Shown: in pieces, positions 26,452-35,925 of the stretch
How the letters are laid out: each line of letters starts with the position of its first letter
How positions within the stretch are numbered: position 1 is the stretch's first letter
NCBI GenBank assembly: GCA_017531305.1
Contig: JAFXLG010000027.1
Coordinates: 59,168-123,167, forward strand
Direction of reading: 5' to 3'
DNA from: Alistipes sp.
GTDB lineage: Bacteria > Bacteroidota > Bacteroidia > Bacteroidales > Rikenellaceae
Length of the DNA: 64,000 nt
The notes under the pieces: model-generated
What the model was told of the DNA's origin: nothing
The model's database searches: none
The model's input: the letters and a program-made list of their open reading frames with translations, nothing else
Program-made: the position numbers and the translations under genes

Positions 26452-28896
26452 TTAGAATTTAATCGAAATTGTATCGCCAGCCTTAGACTTGATGGCATAA
26501 GAATCTGTACCCAAAGCCTTGACCTTGACTGATTTGCCGTTAACCTTCACTTGAGCCTTCTCCAAGCCTGCGTATTTCACCACGCATGGCTCGCCCTGAT
26601 TATTCTTGATCTGAGCCTCGGCGAGCTTTCCCGCCTGCCATGAGATCGCGACCTCGAAGTCACCGATAGCCTTCAAACCGCTGATGCTACCCTCGGTCCA
26701 TACCTCTGGCAAGGCTGGCAAGAGGTGGATCGCACCGCTATGGCTCTGCATAAGCATCTCGGCAACGCCTGCCGTAGCACCGAAGTTACCATCAATTTGG
26801 AATGGAGGATGCTGATCGTAGAGGTTGTATGAGATACCGCCGCCTGTACCATAGCTTATGCCACCGCCTTTATAATGACGCAACGCAAGCTCCAAAATAT
26901 CGTGAGCATGATCGCCATCCAAAGCTCGCGCCCAGAGGTTGATCTTCCAACCCATAGACCAGCCTGTAGAGGCATCGCCACGCAACTTCAGAGAGTTTAC
27001 CATAGCCTCGAAAAGCTCCGAGCCTTGCTCCACCTGACTGAATGGATAAAGACACATGGCGTGAGAGATATGGCGATGACCATTCTGACCTACTGTGAAT
27101 GGGCTGTACTTCCACTCGCGCAAGATCTTATCGCCCTTTTTGATGCCGTTGACATTCTCGCCCCATGCGCCGTTATAGGTCTCGATTCGCAGTCCACGAT
27201 CCAACTTAGCGAAACGCTCCTTGATGAGTTTTAGCTCTTTAGGATCAATACCACTGCGCTTTACTCCCAACACATCTACCGCCTTGAGCGTATTGTCGAA
27301 CAACTCCCACACCAACTGCTGGGCGTGAGGCATAGCATCCTCAACAGGACCATGCTCAGGCGAATACTCCTTAGGGCAGACATACAAACCGTCAGTCTGA
27401 TCCACCACCAGACGATCCAACCAGAACTGAGTCGCGCTGAGCATCGAAGGGAAGGCACGGCTGAGGAACTCCTCATCCAATGTGTAGCGGTAGTGCTGCC
27501 ACAGATGGGTGCAATACCACGCATTGGCGATAACATACTGGTGCATAAAGCCACCCACACCACCGAAGATATTATTCTCGGTATAGCAGGTCCAGCCACG
27601 CTCCTGACCTGACTCCTTGGCATAGCGTTTCCATGCCTGATGAGGCGAAGCAGGAGAAGACATATTGATGATATAGTTCAGGAATGGCAGATGCAACTCG
27701 CTGAGGTTGGTGTTTTCGGTAGGCCAATAGTTCATCTGCACGTTGATATTGGAGTGAATATCGCAGTTCCACGCAGGTTTCTTACTATTGTTCCAGATAC
27801 CCTGCAGGTTGGCTGGCAGATCAACTCCTCGGCTCGAAGAGATCGCCAGATAGCGACCAAAGGTGTAATAGAGCTCCTCGAGCATCAAGACCTCAGGCTC
27901 CTTGCCCGTCTTACGCATGAGATAATTGCGGATCAGATCATCGGTAGGCATAGTGTTCTGCGATGAGAGCGAGAAGATAGAACGCTCGTAAAGCGACTTA
28001 TAATCTGACACATGATCCTTATAGATAGCATCCCAACCCTTCGCGGCAGCAGCATCAGCACGCTCGGCGATGCGCTTAGGCAGAGTGGCTGTAGCTGTTG
28101 TGAAAGACTCTACCGAGGCATCGAAATCGGTGCCACCAGCAAGAATCACCAGACACTCATCAGCTCCCTTGAGGGTAATGCCATTCTCGGCTGTGGTCAA
28201 CTCGCCACCCACAGGCACAACCTTCAGGCGCGCATTGTATGAGACGGTCTGCAACTTACCGCCAAACCATGCCTCGCCAGCCTCGTACGAGGTTTTACCC
28301 TGATCGCCTGCTACGCCCGAGAGCATAGTAAAGCGCAAATTCAACGCCCCCTTGCGACTTGCCTGATAACGAGCCACAACGACCTTGTCGGGATATGAGG
28401 AGATATACTCGCGCGAGAACTTCACCGAGCCATCTGCCGAAGCGTACGCCACACGCGCGGTGGCTGACGAAAGATCCAACTCTCGATGATAGTCCTTCAC
28501 AGGACGAGAATCATCCGTAGAGAATCCGCCACTCAGATCCTCGACATATACAGATCCGAAATTCTCATAATGACCATAGTCGTCATAGCCAGCATTATCG
28601 CGACTTGTACCACTCCAGAGAGTCTTCTCGTTGAACTGAATCTCATCGACCTTCACACCTCCGAAGATCGAAGCTCCAAACTGACCATTACCCAGCGGCA
28701 GAGAGTACTCCTCCCACTGATTCACACCCTTATGAACTGTAGCAGGCAGAGTGTACCATAGGGTATGCTTAGACTTGGGACGATAGTTCTTGTCGGGAGA
28801 GATTGCATACTCCGTATTCTGCTGAGCCATGGCAGGCATAACCCAAAGAAGCAATGCAGAGAGCCAAGAGGCAAACGTTAGGTTTGTTTTTGACAT
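26452..28896 (-). CDS. GH95 alpha-L-fucosidase, exported
   Basis: An 814-residue glycoside hydrolase with a signal peptide ([15 protein letters not shown]). The N-terminal beta domain ([20 protein letters not shown]) is followed by the (alpha/alpha)6 catalytic barrel with the GH95 blocks [20 protein letters not shown] and [16 protein letters not shown], and the C-terminal region [20 protein letters not shown]. The family removes terminal alpha-1,2-L-fucose (some members L-galactose) from host or plant glycans. The start is the ATG at 28896; the open frame to 29031 has no signal peptide. It is the first gene of a three-gene operon. Confidence 0.94.
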   Translation of the reverse strand: MSKTNLTFASWLSALLLWVMPAMAQQNTEYAISPDKNYRPKSKHTLWYTLPATVHKGVNQWEEYSLPLGNGQFGASIFGGVKVDEIQFNEKTLWSGTSRDNAGYDDYGHYENFGSVYVEDLSGGFSTDDSRPVKDYHRELDLSSATARVAYASADGSVKFSREYISSYPDKVVVARYQASRKGALNLRFTMLSGVAGDQGKTSYEAGEAWFGGKLQTVSYNARLKVVPVGGELTTAENGITLKGADECLVILAGGTDFDASVESFTTATATLPKRIAERADAAAAKGWDAIYKDHVSDYKSLYERSIFSLSSQNTMPTDDLIRNYLMRKTGKEPEVLMLEELYYTFGRYLAISSSRGVDLPANLQGIWNNSKKPAWNCDIHSNINVQMNYWPTENTNLSELHLPFLNYIINMSSPASPHQAWKRYAKESGQERGWTCYTENNIFGGVGGFMHQYVIANAWYCTHLWQHYRYTLDEEFLSRAFPSMLSATQFWLDRLVVDQTDGLYVCPKEYSPEHGPVEDAMPHAQQLVWELFDNTLKAVDVLGVKRSGIDPKELKLIKERFAKLDRGLRIETYNGAWGENVNGIKKGDKILREWKYSPFTVGQNGHRHISHAMCLYPFSQVEQGSELFEAMVNSLKLRGDASTGWSMGWKINLWARALDGDHAHDILELALRHYKGGGISYGTGGGISYNLYDQHPPFQIDGNFGATAGVAEMLMQSHSGAIHLLPALPEVWTEGSISGLKAIGDFEVAISWQAGKLAEAQIKNNQGEPCVVKYAGLEKAQVKVNGKSVKVKALGTDSYAIKSKAGDTISIKF

Positions 28897-29043
28897 TTTT
28901 TTAAGTATTAGTAGTTTATATTTTCTTGAAATCCGATCACCACACCATATCCGATGCAATAAATTTGCGTAAATATACAAAAAAAGCGACAAACTACCAT
29001 ACGCATGCCTGTTTTTCAGAGAATAAAACATCGCAGATCCCCA

Positions 29044-29081
29044 TACAAAAACATTGCGCCCGCCTATGTGGCGAGCGCAAA
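29044..29081 (-). terminator. Terminator of the prolyl-tRNA deacylase operon
   Basis: On the minus strand TTGCGCTCGCC pairs with GGCGGGCGCAA, followed by TGTTTTTG. It lies about 70 bases after the deacylase stop. The remaining 150 bases to the fucosidase start hold a TATATTTA sequence resembling a -7 element but without a correctly spaced -33 box. Confidence 0.8.
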
Positions 29082-29148
29082 CGTTAAAAAAAGAAAACCT
29101 CTTCAGAAAACATTATTTACCATCTTAAGCAATCCTCTAAATCTACGA

Positions 29149-29685
29149 TCAATACAACTCAATCCACTCCCATGTGTTGCCTACTGCAGCAAGGTAGCGC
29201 ATGAACATCTCCTGCGAGATTACAACTGTGGCGGTGTTGTCGTTGGGATGGAACGAGAGCGAGGGCATATTCCTAAGGTTGGCATCCAAAAACAGATGCA
29301 CATGATTCTCCTGATCGTTGATCAATCCAAAAGGCGATACCGAGCCTGGTTTGAGTCCCAAGTATTTCATCATGCGCTGCTCCGAGGCAAACGAGAGCTT
29401 GCCCTGATGCAACATCTTCTCCATATCATGGATCGCCATGGTCTGCTCCGAATCGAAGACAACAAGGTAGTGGCGGTTGCCCTTATGGTTGCGGAAGAAG
29501 AGGTTTTTGCAATGCTTCGAGCCATCCTGATGCCAATATTGGCGGGCTATCTCGATGGTAGGGGCTTCGGGATGATCGTAGGTTGTATAGTCGATACCAT
29601 GCTCCTTGAGGAAATCAAAAACCTTGGTTCTGCGCTCGCAGAGCTCCTCGCTCAGGGGCTGTGGCTGGATATTCTGCTCTGTCAT
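29149..29685 (-). CDS. Prolyl-tRNA editing/deacylase-like protein (YbaK/ProX family)
   Basis: A 178-residue cytoplasmic protein of the YbaK/PrdX group, which hydrolyses tRNAPro wrongly charged with alanine or cysteine. Seen: YTTYDHPEAPTIEIARQYW near residue 35, GSKHCKNLFFRNHKGNRHYL with the invariant Lys, and GSVSPFGLINDQENHVHLF. The start is the ATG at 29683-29685, giving a normal family length; the longer frame overlaps the upstream gene. It follows the KdsC-like gene by 11 bases. Confidence 0.9.
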   Translation of the reverse strand: MTEQNIQPQPLSEELCERRTKVFDFLKEHGIDYTTYDHPEAPTIEIARQYWHQDGSKHCKNLFFRNHKGNRHYLVVFDSEQTMAIHDMEKMLHQGKLSFASEQRMMKYLGLKPGSVSPFGLINDQENHVHLFLDANLRNMPSLSFHPNDNTATVVISQEMFMRYLAAVGNTWEWIELY

Positions 29686-29696
29686 AACGCTCCGAT

Positions 29697-30236
29697 TTAT
29701 CGTGATGCTACACCCAACACACCCATACGATCCTTCGCCCACTCATCCTGCGAGCGCAACACCTGCTCGACAATATCTCTTACGGCACCTGCGCCACCCT
29801 TGAACTCCGAGACATAGCACGAAGCCTCGATCACCTCCGAACAGGCATCGGCAGGGCACACGGGCAAGCCCACGATCTCCATACACTCCAGATCGGGGAT
29901 ATCATCGCCCATATAGATAGTGGTCTGAGGATCAACGCCCTCCTCACGGAAAAACTCCTCCATGGCGGCAATTTTGTTCATGCAATTCAGATACATACGA
30001 CTCACGCCCAGACGCTCCAGACGTGAGCGCAATAGGTTACCATGACCGCCCGAAATGATACAAACCTTGTATCCGCGGCGGATGGCATAGGCGATGGCAT
30101 AGCCATCTTTGGCGTTATATTTTCTGATAAAATCGGTTCCGCCCTCAATAGGCATGATACCTCCATCGGTCATTACTCCATCGACATCGAAGATGAAGGC
30201 TTTGGTCTGCGAGATTCGCTCCTTGAAATTCTGCAT
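29697..30236 (-). CDS. KdsC-type HAD phosphatase
   Basis: A 179-residue HAD phosphatase without a cap domain. The nucleophile motif is FIFDVDGVMTDGG, motif II is VCIISGGHGNLL, and motif IV is YMGDDIPDLECM, giving the pattern of KDO-8-phosphate phosphatase, which makes KDO for lipopolysaccharide. A related role on another sugar acid phosphate cannot be excluded. It lies in an operon with the Rossmann-fold DUF2520 gene and YihY. Confidence 0.9.
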   Translation of the reverse strand: MQNFKERISQTKAFIFDVDGVMTDGGIMPIEGGTDFIRKYNAKDGYAIAYAIRRGYKVCIISGGHGNLLRSRLERLGVSRMYLNCMNKIAAMEEFFREEGVDPQTTIYMGDDIPDLECMEIVGLPVCPADACSEVIEASCYVSEFKGGAGAVRDIVEQVLRSQDEWAKDRMGVLGVASR

Positions 30237-30273
30237 AGGTTTATTAGGTTATGCTTTTATTAAAAAAGTTTCT

Positions 30274-31065
30274 TTATTGCTGCGACTTGTGCTTTGAGTC
30301 GTAGATATAGTCATTCAAAAGTCGATACAGAGTCTGCTCTGTCTGGCAACCCTCCAACATCGCCACATGACGCTCGGCGGTAGCTCGATCACCCCTGACG
30401 GCAGGACCTGTCTGCACACTGAAAGGATCATCCACCTGCGCAGCCTTCATGGCGGTTTCGACAATCAGAGGTTTCAAAACCTCGAACGACAACCCCTCCT
30501 CATGCTCCAGACGCTTGGCTGCCATGGTGTACAGCGCATTGACAAAGTTGCACGCCAAGACTCCCGTCAAGTGAATCTCGCGTCTGCGCTGCTGATCGGC
30601 ACGATAGCAATTACGGCTCAGGTTAGCCGCCAACTGATCAATCTGCTCGGCTACAGCCTCCGAAGAACCCTCGACAAAGAGTGGTACCTGCGAGAAATCG
30701 ACCTTACGCGAAGAGGTGAAGGTCTGGAACGGATACAACACTCCGCAACGCTCTCTGCCTAAAGCCGCAATATCGACACTTCCTGCCGTATGCAGAACGA
30801 TCGTATCCTCATACATGGGCAGAGCCTCCGCAACCTCAGCCACAGCCCTATCGCTGACCGAGATGATATGGAAATCTGCCTCGGGCGCATCGCCCATCTC
30901 CTTCACATACTCCGTATCGGCTAACTGCGCAATATGGCGACCTCGCTCCTCGTTGCGAGCCACCACAGCCACGATCTCCACGCCCCATGCTTCGGAACAT
31001 GCCTGAGCTAACGCCTCGGCTACGTTGCCGCTACCGATGATAACTACCGAAAAAGTTTTACTCAT
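30274..31065 (-). CDS. Rossmann-fold/DUF2520 NAD(P)-binding protein
   Basis: A 263-residue protein with an N-terminal dinucleotide-binding motif VVIIGSGNVAEALAQAC and a helical C-terminal DUF2520 domain (LAANLSRNCYRADQQRRREI, HLTGVLACNFVNALYTMA). The arrangement resembles ketopantoate/pyrroline-5-carboxylate reductases, but the substrate is unknown. The ATG at 31063-31065 is preferred to a TTG nine bases upstream. It overlaps the YihY stop by eight bases. Confidence 0.87.
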   Translation of the reverse strand: MSKTFSVVIIGSGNVAEALAQACSEAWGVEIVAVVARNEERGRHIAQLADTEYVKEMGDAPEADFHIISVSDRAVAEVAEALPMYEDTIVLHTAGSVDIAALGRERCGVLYPFQTFTSSRKVDFSQVPLFVEGSSEAVAEQIDQLAANLSRNCYRADQQRRREIHLTGVLACNFVNALYTMAAKRLEHEEGLSFEVLKPLIVETAMKAAQVDDPFSVQTGPAVRGDRATAERHVAMLEGCQTEQTLYRLLNDYIYDSKHKSQQ

Positions 31066-32380
31066 TATTTTCAATCAATTCTATGATAAGTTTATTCTCC
31101 ATGCTCTGGTGAGCCAGCTTCTTGAGCGAATCTACCGATGCTGCACAACTCATAATCTGCGGGCTACGCTCCATCTCCACCTGCTCAAAATCGAGTCCCT
31201 CGCGCTCCACCGCCTCTATCACATCGTAGAGTCGAAGCTGAGAGATATCTCGTGTAGGAACATACGCCACATCGTACTCCTTGTTGGAGATATGCACCTC
31301 GCCCAACATACCTGCCTGAGTGAGCGAGAAGAGCAGGTTGCTCAGAATACGAGTCGGGATCTCCATACGCTCACGCAGCTCGCCAATAGGGATCGGACCT
31401 CGCCCCTGACGCATCCACTCCACCACGATGGTCATGATGCCGACCATCAGCTTACGGCGGCAATCGTGGCTCGAATTAAGCGACTGACGCTCCTCCTCGA
31501 AGCGTTTTTCGTTCTGATAAGCAAACGACAGCTCGCCTCCCAGCAGCAGAATCTCCCACGAGGTCTGCATCCACAACAAGAACAGAGGCAGGGCAGCAAA
31601 ACTACCGTAGATGGCGTTATACGAGGTCATCCACTTCTGCAAATAGAGGTAACCCCATTGGAACCCAAGAAAAATAGTACCCGCAATGATACCCGCCATC
31701 AGAGCCGCCGAGAATTGCACCTTGGTGTTGGGGATGATGATATATATAAAGGTGAACATCAACCACACGATAGCCATAGAGCCGACCTCGGAACCTATCT
31801 TGAGCCACATCGAGTCATCCACCCCGAACAATTGACGTGTATAGGCAGCAAACGAGGTGGCAACGATCCACAGGATAGGAGCCAGAATCACCACCGTGAT
31901 ATAGTCGCTATACTTGCGAGCCACCGAACGGGTATTCTTGACCTCCCAGATATTGTTGAAGGCATCCTCGATAGAGCCAAACACGCGTATCACAGCCCAA
32001 AACAGAGTCACCAAACTGATTGCAGCGAGCCAGCCTCCCTGAGTGCGTGCCAAGGTATTCTGAGCAAAATCGACAACATAATCGACCACCTCGGGCATCT
32101 GCGGCAACAGACCATAGAGATTCTGCACCAGATCATCGGTCATGCCAAAGCCCTTCAGCACAGCAAAGATCAGCGCAACGATAGGCACGATGGAGATCAG
32201 CGTATAGAAGGTCATGGCAGCACTGCGCACCATAGTACCGTGCGTAGAGAGTCCCTGCACGGTATAGAAGAGCAGTTTGTATTGGCGTGCCGCCCAACGC
32301 AGAAACGGGTTATGAATCTGCTCAGGTCTGAGGCGGAAGATTCCTTCGGTAAGGAAGGTTACAAGATCCGATATTCTCAT
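31058..32380 (-). CDS. YihY/BrkB-family inner-membrane protein
   Basis: A 440-residue protein. The N-terminal 300 residues hold six membrane segments with the YihY landmarks (MVRSAAMTFYTLISIVPIVA, FGSIEDAFNNIWEV, YGSFAALPLFLLWMQTSWE). The C-terminal 130 residues are soluble and look like winged-helix/MarR-like modules (GELRERMEIPTRILSNLLF), an extension common in Bacteroidetes. Function is unsettled; some members were called ribonuclease BN in error. Confidence 0.88.
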   Translation of the reverse strand: MRISDLVTFLTEGIFRLRPEQIHNPFLRWAARQYKLLFYTVQGLSTHGTMVRSAAMTFYTLISIVPIVALIFAVLKGFGMTDDLVQNLYGLLPQMPEVVDYVVDFAQNTLARTQGGWLAAISLVTLFWAVIRVFGSIEDAFNNIWEVKNTRSVARKYSDYITVVILAPILWIVATSFAAYTRQLFGVDDSMWLKIGSEVGSMAIVWLMFTFIYIIIPNTKVQFSAALMAGIIAGTIFLGFQWGYLYLQKWMTSYNAIYGSFAALPLFLLWMQTSWEILLLGGELSFAYQNEKRFEEERQSLNSSHDCRRKLMVGIMTIVVEWMRQGRGPIPIGELRERMEIPTRILSNLLFSLTQAGMLGEVHISNKEYDVAYVPTRDISQLRLYDVIEAVEREGLDFEQVEMERSPQIMSCAASVDSLKKLAHQSMENKLIIELIENNE

Positions 32381-32439
32381 AGGTTTAAGTTTTTATTCGG
32401 TTTTTATTTTTGCTTACGCTTGCCTTAAATTTTTGCTTC

Positions 32440-32525
32440 ATTCAGCACGTCACTCCACCGAAGCCTTTAGGCTGAGGATTGGAGTCTCTACACTCATTTA
32501 TAGCGTGGCGAACTTGCCATTTACT
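32440..32525. repeat. Modular hairpin repeat copy
   Basis: The module runs GTCACTCCACCG, then AGCC-TTTA-GGCT, then GAGGATTGGAGTCTCTACACTC. The outer arms ACTCCA/TGGAGT and inner arms AGCC/GGCT form a hairpin. It matches the module at 160-206 in reverse orientation. It lies in the gap between relA and the YihY gene. Confidence 0.75.
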
Positions 32526-32597
32526 ATCACAACAGATGTCCTCTCTTGCTTCTAAACTTTCGTTTCTGCTCTCCAATTTTGAATTCTACATTCTGGA

Positions 32598-34808
32598 TTA
32601 ATTATTTACTCGGTAGGCACGTTGCACACCTTTAATGCGCATAATCGAGTGAATGAGCATATCGACCACCGCAGCACTCGGCACCTCAACGCTCACCGAT
32701 CCCACAGCCGTACCATCACCTCGCGAGGAGAAGTTGAAGGTGCGCATATTGAGTTTAAGCTCCTTGGTTATGACCTCGGTGATATGGTTGGCGATGCCTG
32801 CCACATCCTGAGCTACGATATTGATAGTGGCGCGGAACGAGCCATCGGCATTGCTACGCCAACGAGCCTCCATCACACGATAGGGGTAGTTCTCCCTCAG
32901 ACGTGCCGCATTGGGGCAGTCGGTACGGTGGATGGTAATACCCGAAGAGATGGTGACAAAGCCGAAGATATCATCGCCCTTGATAGGGTTGCAACACTTC
33001 GCCAGCTTATACTCTATGTTGTTGATCTTCTCATCAATAACCAGCGCATCGGAACTGCGTGAAGGGGTATAATTGGCACTCTGCAGCTCCTCCTTCTTAC
33101 GCTCAGCCTCGGCTGCGGCAGCCCTGCGCTCGGCATCTGCCTCACCTGAGATCCAGCTCTGGAGGATATCCTTGATCTGCGACATCTCGACCTTCTGCTC
33201 GGCAATCATAGAGTGCATCTCGCGACCTGTACGCACCTTGAAGTGACGGCACAGATATGCCACGACCTCATCTATCGGCAACTGAATCTTCCAATTCTTG
33301 AGCTTGCGCTCCAGCTCCTCACGACCTATGCGGGCGTGCTTGAGCTGCTCCTCGCGGATGAAGGATTTGATACGACTACGAGCCTTCGATGTGACACAGA
33401 ACGAGAGCCAATCGGCTTTGGGCGTCTGGTTCTTCTGCGTCATCACCTCGACAATATCGCCATTGCGCAACACCTCGCGGATCGGCACAGCGCGATTGTT
33501 CACTTTACCGCCCGTACATGTCGAGCCGAGTGAGGTGTGGATATCGAAGGCAAAATCCAATACGGTGGCACCCTCAGGGAGTTTGCGGATGTCGCCATTG
33601 GGCGTAAATACGAAGATCTCGCCCGAAGCTGGTGTGGCATCAAAACGCTGGGTGAGCGAATGTGTAGTCTCCTCCAAAGCCTCTCTCAGACGACTAAGCC
33701 ACTGCTCCGAGGTCTGACCACCCTGCTGCACGCCCTTATAACGCCAATGGGCGGCGATACCACGCTCTGCTACGGCATCCATGCGCTCGGTACGGATCTG
33801 AATCTCTACCCAGCGACCCTCGCCTGCCGAAACGGTGGTGTGCAACGACTCGTAACCATTCTTTTTGGGAATGGTGATCCAGTCGCGCATACGCTTGGGG
33901 TTGGGGGTATAGAAGTCGCTGACGATGGAGTAGATGGTCCAGCAATACTGCTTCTCTCGCTCAGGCTCGCAGTCGATGATGATGCGTAGCGCGAAGATAT
34001 CATAGACGCCATCGAAATCGACATTCTGCTTACGCATCTTGTTCCAGATCGAGTAGATGGATTTGGTGCGACTCTTGACATGATACTTGATACCCTGCTG
34101 GTCGATCTTCTCCAGAATAGGAGCTATGAAGCGTGCGATGAAGGTCTGACGCTCGCTCTCGGTCTCCTCCAAGCGGCGTGAGATATACTCATAATCCTTC
34201 GGCTCAAGGTGCTTCAGAGCCAGATCCTCCAATTCGCTCTTCAGATTATACAAACCTAACTTATGGGCGATCTGAGCATAGAGGTTCATCGACTCCCAGC
34301 TCTTCTTCTTGCGTTTCTCGGCGGGGAAGATGCTCAGATTACGCATCACCTCCAATCTATCTGCCAACTTAATCAAGATCACTCGCGGATCTTCCGAGTA
34401 GCTGACAATCATATCGCGGAAATCATCCGCCTGCTCCTTGGAGATCTTGAGCTTGATGTTGGAGATCTTGCACAATCCCACGATGATACCCAACACCTGA
34501 TCGCCAAACTCTTGGCGAATCTCGTGCGAGAGTGAATCTACCGTCTCGGGATGCTCCTTGTTGGCAATTCGCAACACATCGTGCAGGATGGATGCAATGG
34601 TCGAGTTTCGACCCAAACCGATCTCTCGCGCCACAATCTCGGCAACCGCAACATCGTGATCCAACAGCGGAGTACCATCATAACGCGAATAACCCTCCAT
34701 ACGCTCGGCTGCAAAATGCAACGCCTTCTCGACCAAGCTGCAAGTGGTCTGAGAAAATGTCTCCTGTGTAAACTTGCACAGAGACTCATATCTTGATTTT
34801 AGATCCAT
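32598..34808 (-). CDS. relA: RelA/SpoT-family (p)ppGpp synthetase
   Basis: A 736-residue long RSH protein that controls the stringent response. Order: HD domain (about 25-180), synthetase domain (about 240-350; DFDGVYDIFALRIII), TGS domain (IFVFTPNGDIRKLPEGATVL), helical and zinc-ribbon-like part (AKCCNPIKGDDIFGF) and ACT domain. In the HD domain the catalytic HDxxED motif reads HDVLRI (H76, D77) and the later KLADRxHNMR block reads KLADRLEVMR, so hydrolase activity is probably lost and this is the RelA-like synthetase rather than the bifunctional enzyme (inference). The ATG at 34808 is preceded by an excellent AAGGAGGTGA ribosome site, unusual for this phylum. Confidence 0.93.
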   Translation of the reverse strand: MDLKSRYESLCKFTQETFSQTTCSLVEKALHFAAERMEGYSRYDGTPLLDHDVAVAEIVAREIGLGRNSTIASILHDVLRIANKEHPETVDSLSHEIRQEFGDQVLGIIVGLCKISNIKLKISKEQADDFRDMIVSYSEDPRVILIKLADRLEVMRNLSIFPAEKRKKKSWESMNLYAQIAHKLGLYNLKSELEDLALKHLEPKDYEYISRRLEETESERQTFIARFIAPILEKIDQQGIKYHVKSRTKSIYSIWNKMRKQNVDFDGVYDIFALRIIIDCEPEREKQYCWTIYSIVSDFYTPNPKRMRDWITIPKKNGYESLHTTVSAGEGRWVEIQIRTERMDAVAERGIAAHWRYKGVQQGGQTSEQWLSRLREALEETTHSLTQRFDATPASGEIFVFTPNGDIRKLPEGATVLDFAFDIHTSLGSTCTGGKVNNRAVPIREVLRNGDIVEVMTQKNQTPKADWLSFCVTSKARSRIKSFIREEQLKHARIGREELERKLKNWKIQLPIDEVVAYLCRHFKVRTGREMHSMIAEQKVEMSQIKDILQSWISGEADAERRAAAAEAERKKEELQSANYTPSRSSDALVIDEKINNIEYKLAKCCNPIKGDDIFGFVTISSGITIHRTDCPNAARLRENYPYRVMEARWRSNADGSFRATINIVAQDVAGIANHITEVITKELKLNMRTFNFSSRGDGTAVGSVSVEVPSAAVVDMLIHSIMRIKGVQRAYRVNN

Positions 34809-34810
34809 AG

Positions 34811-34822
34811 TCACCTCCTTTT
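34811..34822 (-). promoter_or_regulatory. Strong Shine-Dalgarno site before relA
   Basis: The minus strand reads AAGGAGGTGACT directly before the relA ATG, giving near-complete pairing to the 16S 3' end. Most genes in this window have no such site. It also fixes the relA start. Confidence 0.7.
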
Positions 34823-35592
34823 TAGGGTTTACGGACAATATACAATATCTCTTGGCGAAGAGCATACTTGAGCTGCTCCTCAGCACTAAAACTCTTCACA
34901 TAATCCAACTCCTCGACCTCGAAGCCCGCCTCGCGCAATCGCTCAGCATAGTCCCTGCCATAGATACGGCGGTGGTCATACTGACCAAAGATGCGGGTGC
35001 GCTCCTCTGGGTCGGTGATCGTGTCATCCTCGAAGGTCTCGGCACGATCCAGCTCCACGGGTGAGAGCATGATACCCCAACCGCCATGTCGCATCACGCG
35101 GAACAGCTCACGCATGGCTCGCCTATCATCCTCGACATGCTCCAGCAGATGGTTGGCGAAGATCACATCGAACGACTCCTCCGACAACGGTATCTGCTGC
35201 ACATCGAAGTGCATATCTGCCAAGGGACTCTCCAGATCGGCAGTGACGTAACGCTCTGGATGCTCTGCATAGAGCTTACGCAACTTATGCTTGATGGCAA
35301 CTTCGGGAGCAATGTGGAGTATGGTGGGCAGGTTCTTGAGATTGCTCTCGCGCTCCAGCCACAGCCACATCAGGCGGTGACGCTCCAAAGCCAAGCAGTT
35401 GGGACATAGGGCGTTTTCGCGCGTGGAGACATAGCCGTAAGGCAGGAACTTGCGGCGGCGGGTGCCACACAACGGGCACTCCTTACCGCGCCCCACATAG
35501 AGCAAGCCCACGATGGGCACCATCCAATCTGCAACACGTTGCAAGAAAGGACGCGGAAAGGTGTTGAGTATATATTTTATCAGTTTTTTCAT
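34822..35592 (-). CDS. Zinc-ribbon class I SAM methyltransferase
   Basis: A 256-residue protein. An N-terminal four-Cys zinc ribbon (ECPLCGTRRRKFLP ... CPNCLALERHR) is followed by a class I methyltransferase fold: TILHIAPEVAIKHKL, the acidic end of strand 2 in VTADLES, and DVIFANHLLEHVEDDRR. The substrate is unknown; neighbours do not reveal it. It ends 13 bases before relA on the same strand. Confidence 0.85.
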   Translation of the reverse strand: MKKLIKYILNTFPRPFLQRVADWMVPIVGLLYVGRGKECPLCGTRRRKFLPYGYVSTRENALCPNCLALERHRLMWLWLERESNLKNLPTILHIAPEVAIKHKLRKLYAEHPERYVTADLESPLADMHFDVQQIPLSEESFDVIFANHLLEHVEDDRRAMRELFRVMRHGGWGIMLSPVELDRAETFEDDTITDPEERTRIFGQYDHRRIYGRDYAERLREAGFEVEELDYVKSFSAEEQLKYALRQEILYIVRKP

Positions 35593-35640
35593 TTAATCTC
35601 TATATAACTTTAGCTCGTTTTTCTACCACGATACAGTTCT

Positions 35641-35735
35641 TAAGCACGTCATTCCACATCACGAACTCAATGTGAGTGATGATTGGAATCTCTACAGTAA
35701 TAATATCTCGCTAATAAATCACCCCTTAGGGGTGT
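35641..35735. repeat. Modular hairpin repeat copy ending in xseB
   Basis: It starts GTCATTCCAC and has the outer arms ATTCCA/TGGAAT, where other copies have ACTCCA/TGGAGT, so both strands of the stem changed together. It ends with the palindrome CACCCCTTAGGGGTG (35720-35734), which provides the last codons and stop of xseB. Confidence 0.75.
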
Positions 35736-35913
35736 GAATTTCAAGGCTCTTTTCTACATCATAGAGCTTTGCCTTGCATTGCTCGATAAGCTCCGTAGCG
35801 CGCTTGACCTCCGCGCTGAGGCGATCCACACCGCACTCTCCCGAACGCAAATCAGCCAAAATATGCTCAATCTCGGTCATAGCCTCCTCGTATGTAATTT
35901 TCTGCTTTGCCAT
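35719..35913 (-). CDS. xseB: Exodeoxyribonuclease VII small subunit
   Basis: A 64-residue subunit that with XseA cuts single-stranded DNA. The conserved helix pattern ITYEEAMTEIEHILADLRSG and LSAEVKRATELIEQCKAKL is present. The last five codons (HTPKG) and the stop codon are made by the palindrome that terminates a dispersed repeat, so the protein end appears to have been set by that element. It starts 12 bases after xseA. Confidence 0.92.
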   Translation of the reverse strand: MAKQKITYEEAMTEIEHILADLRSGECGVDRLSAEVKRATELIEQCKAKLYDVEKSLEIHTPKG

Positions 35914-35925
35914 ATCTTTACCTCT

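Noticed and set aside
31025-32428. 467-residue plus-strand frame
   Set aside because: Shadow of the YihY gene. The minus-strand protein has clear membrane segments and family motifs; the plus frame is rich in His, Gln and Arg and has no start signal.
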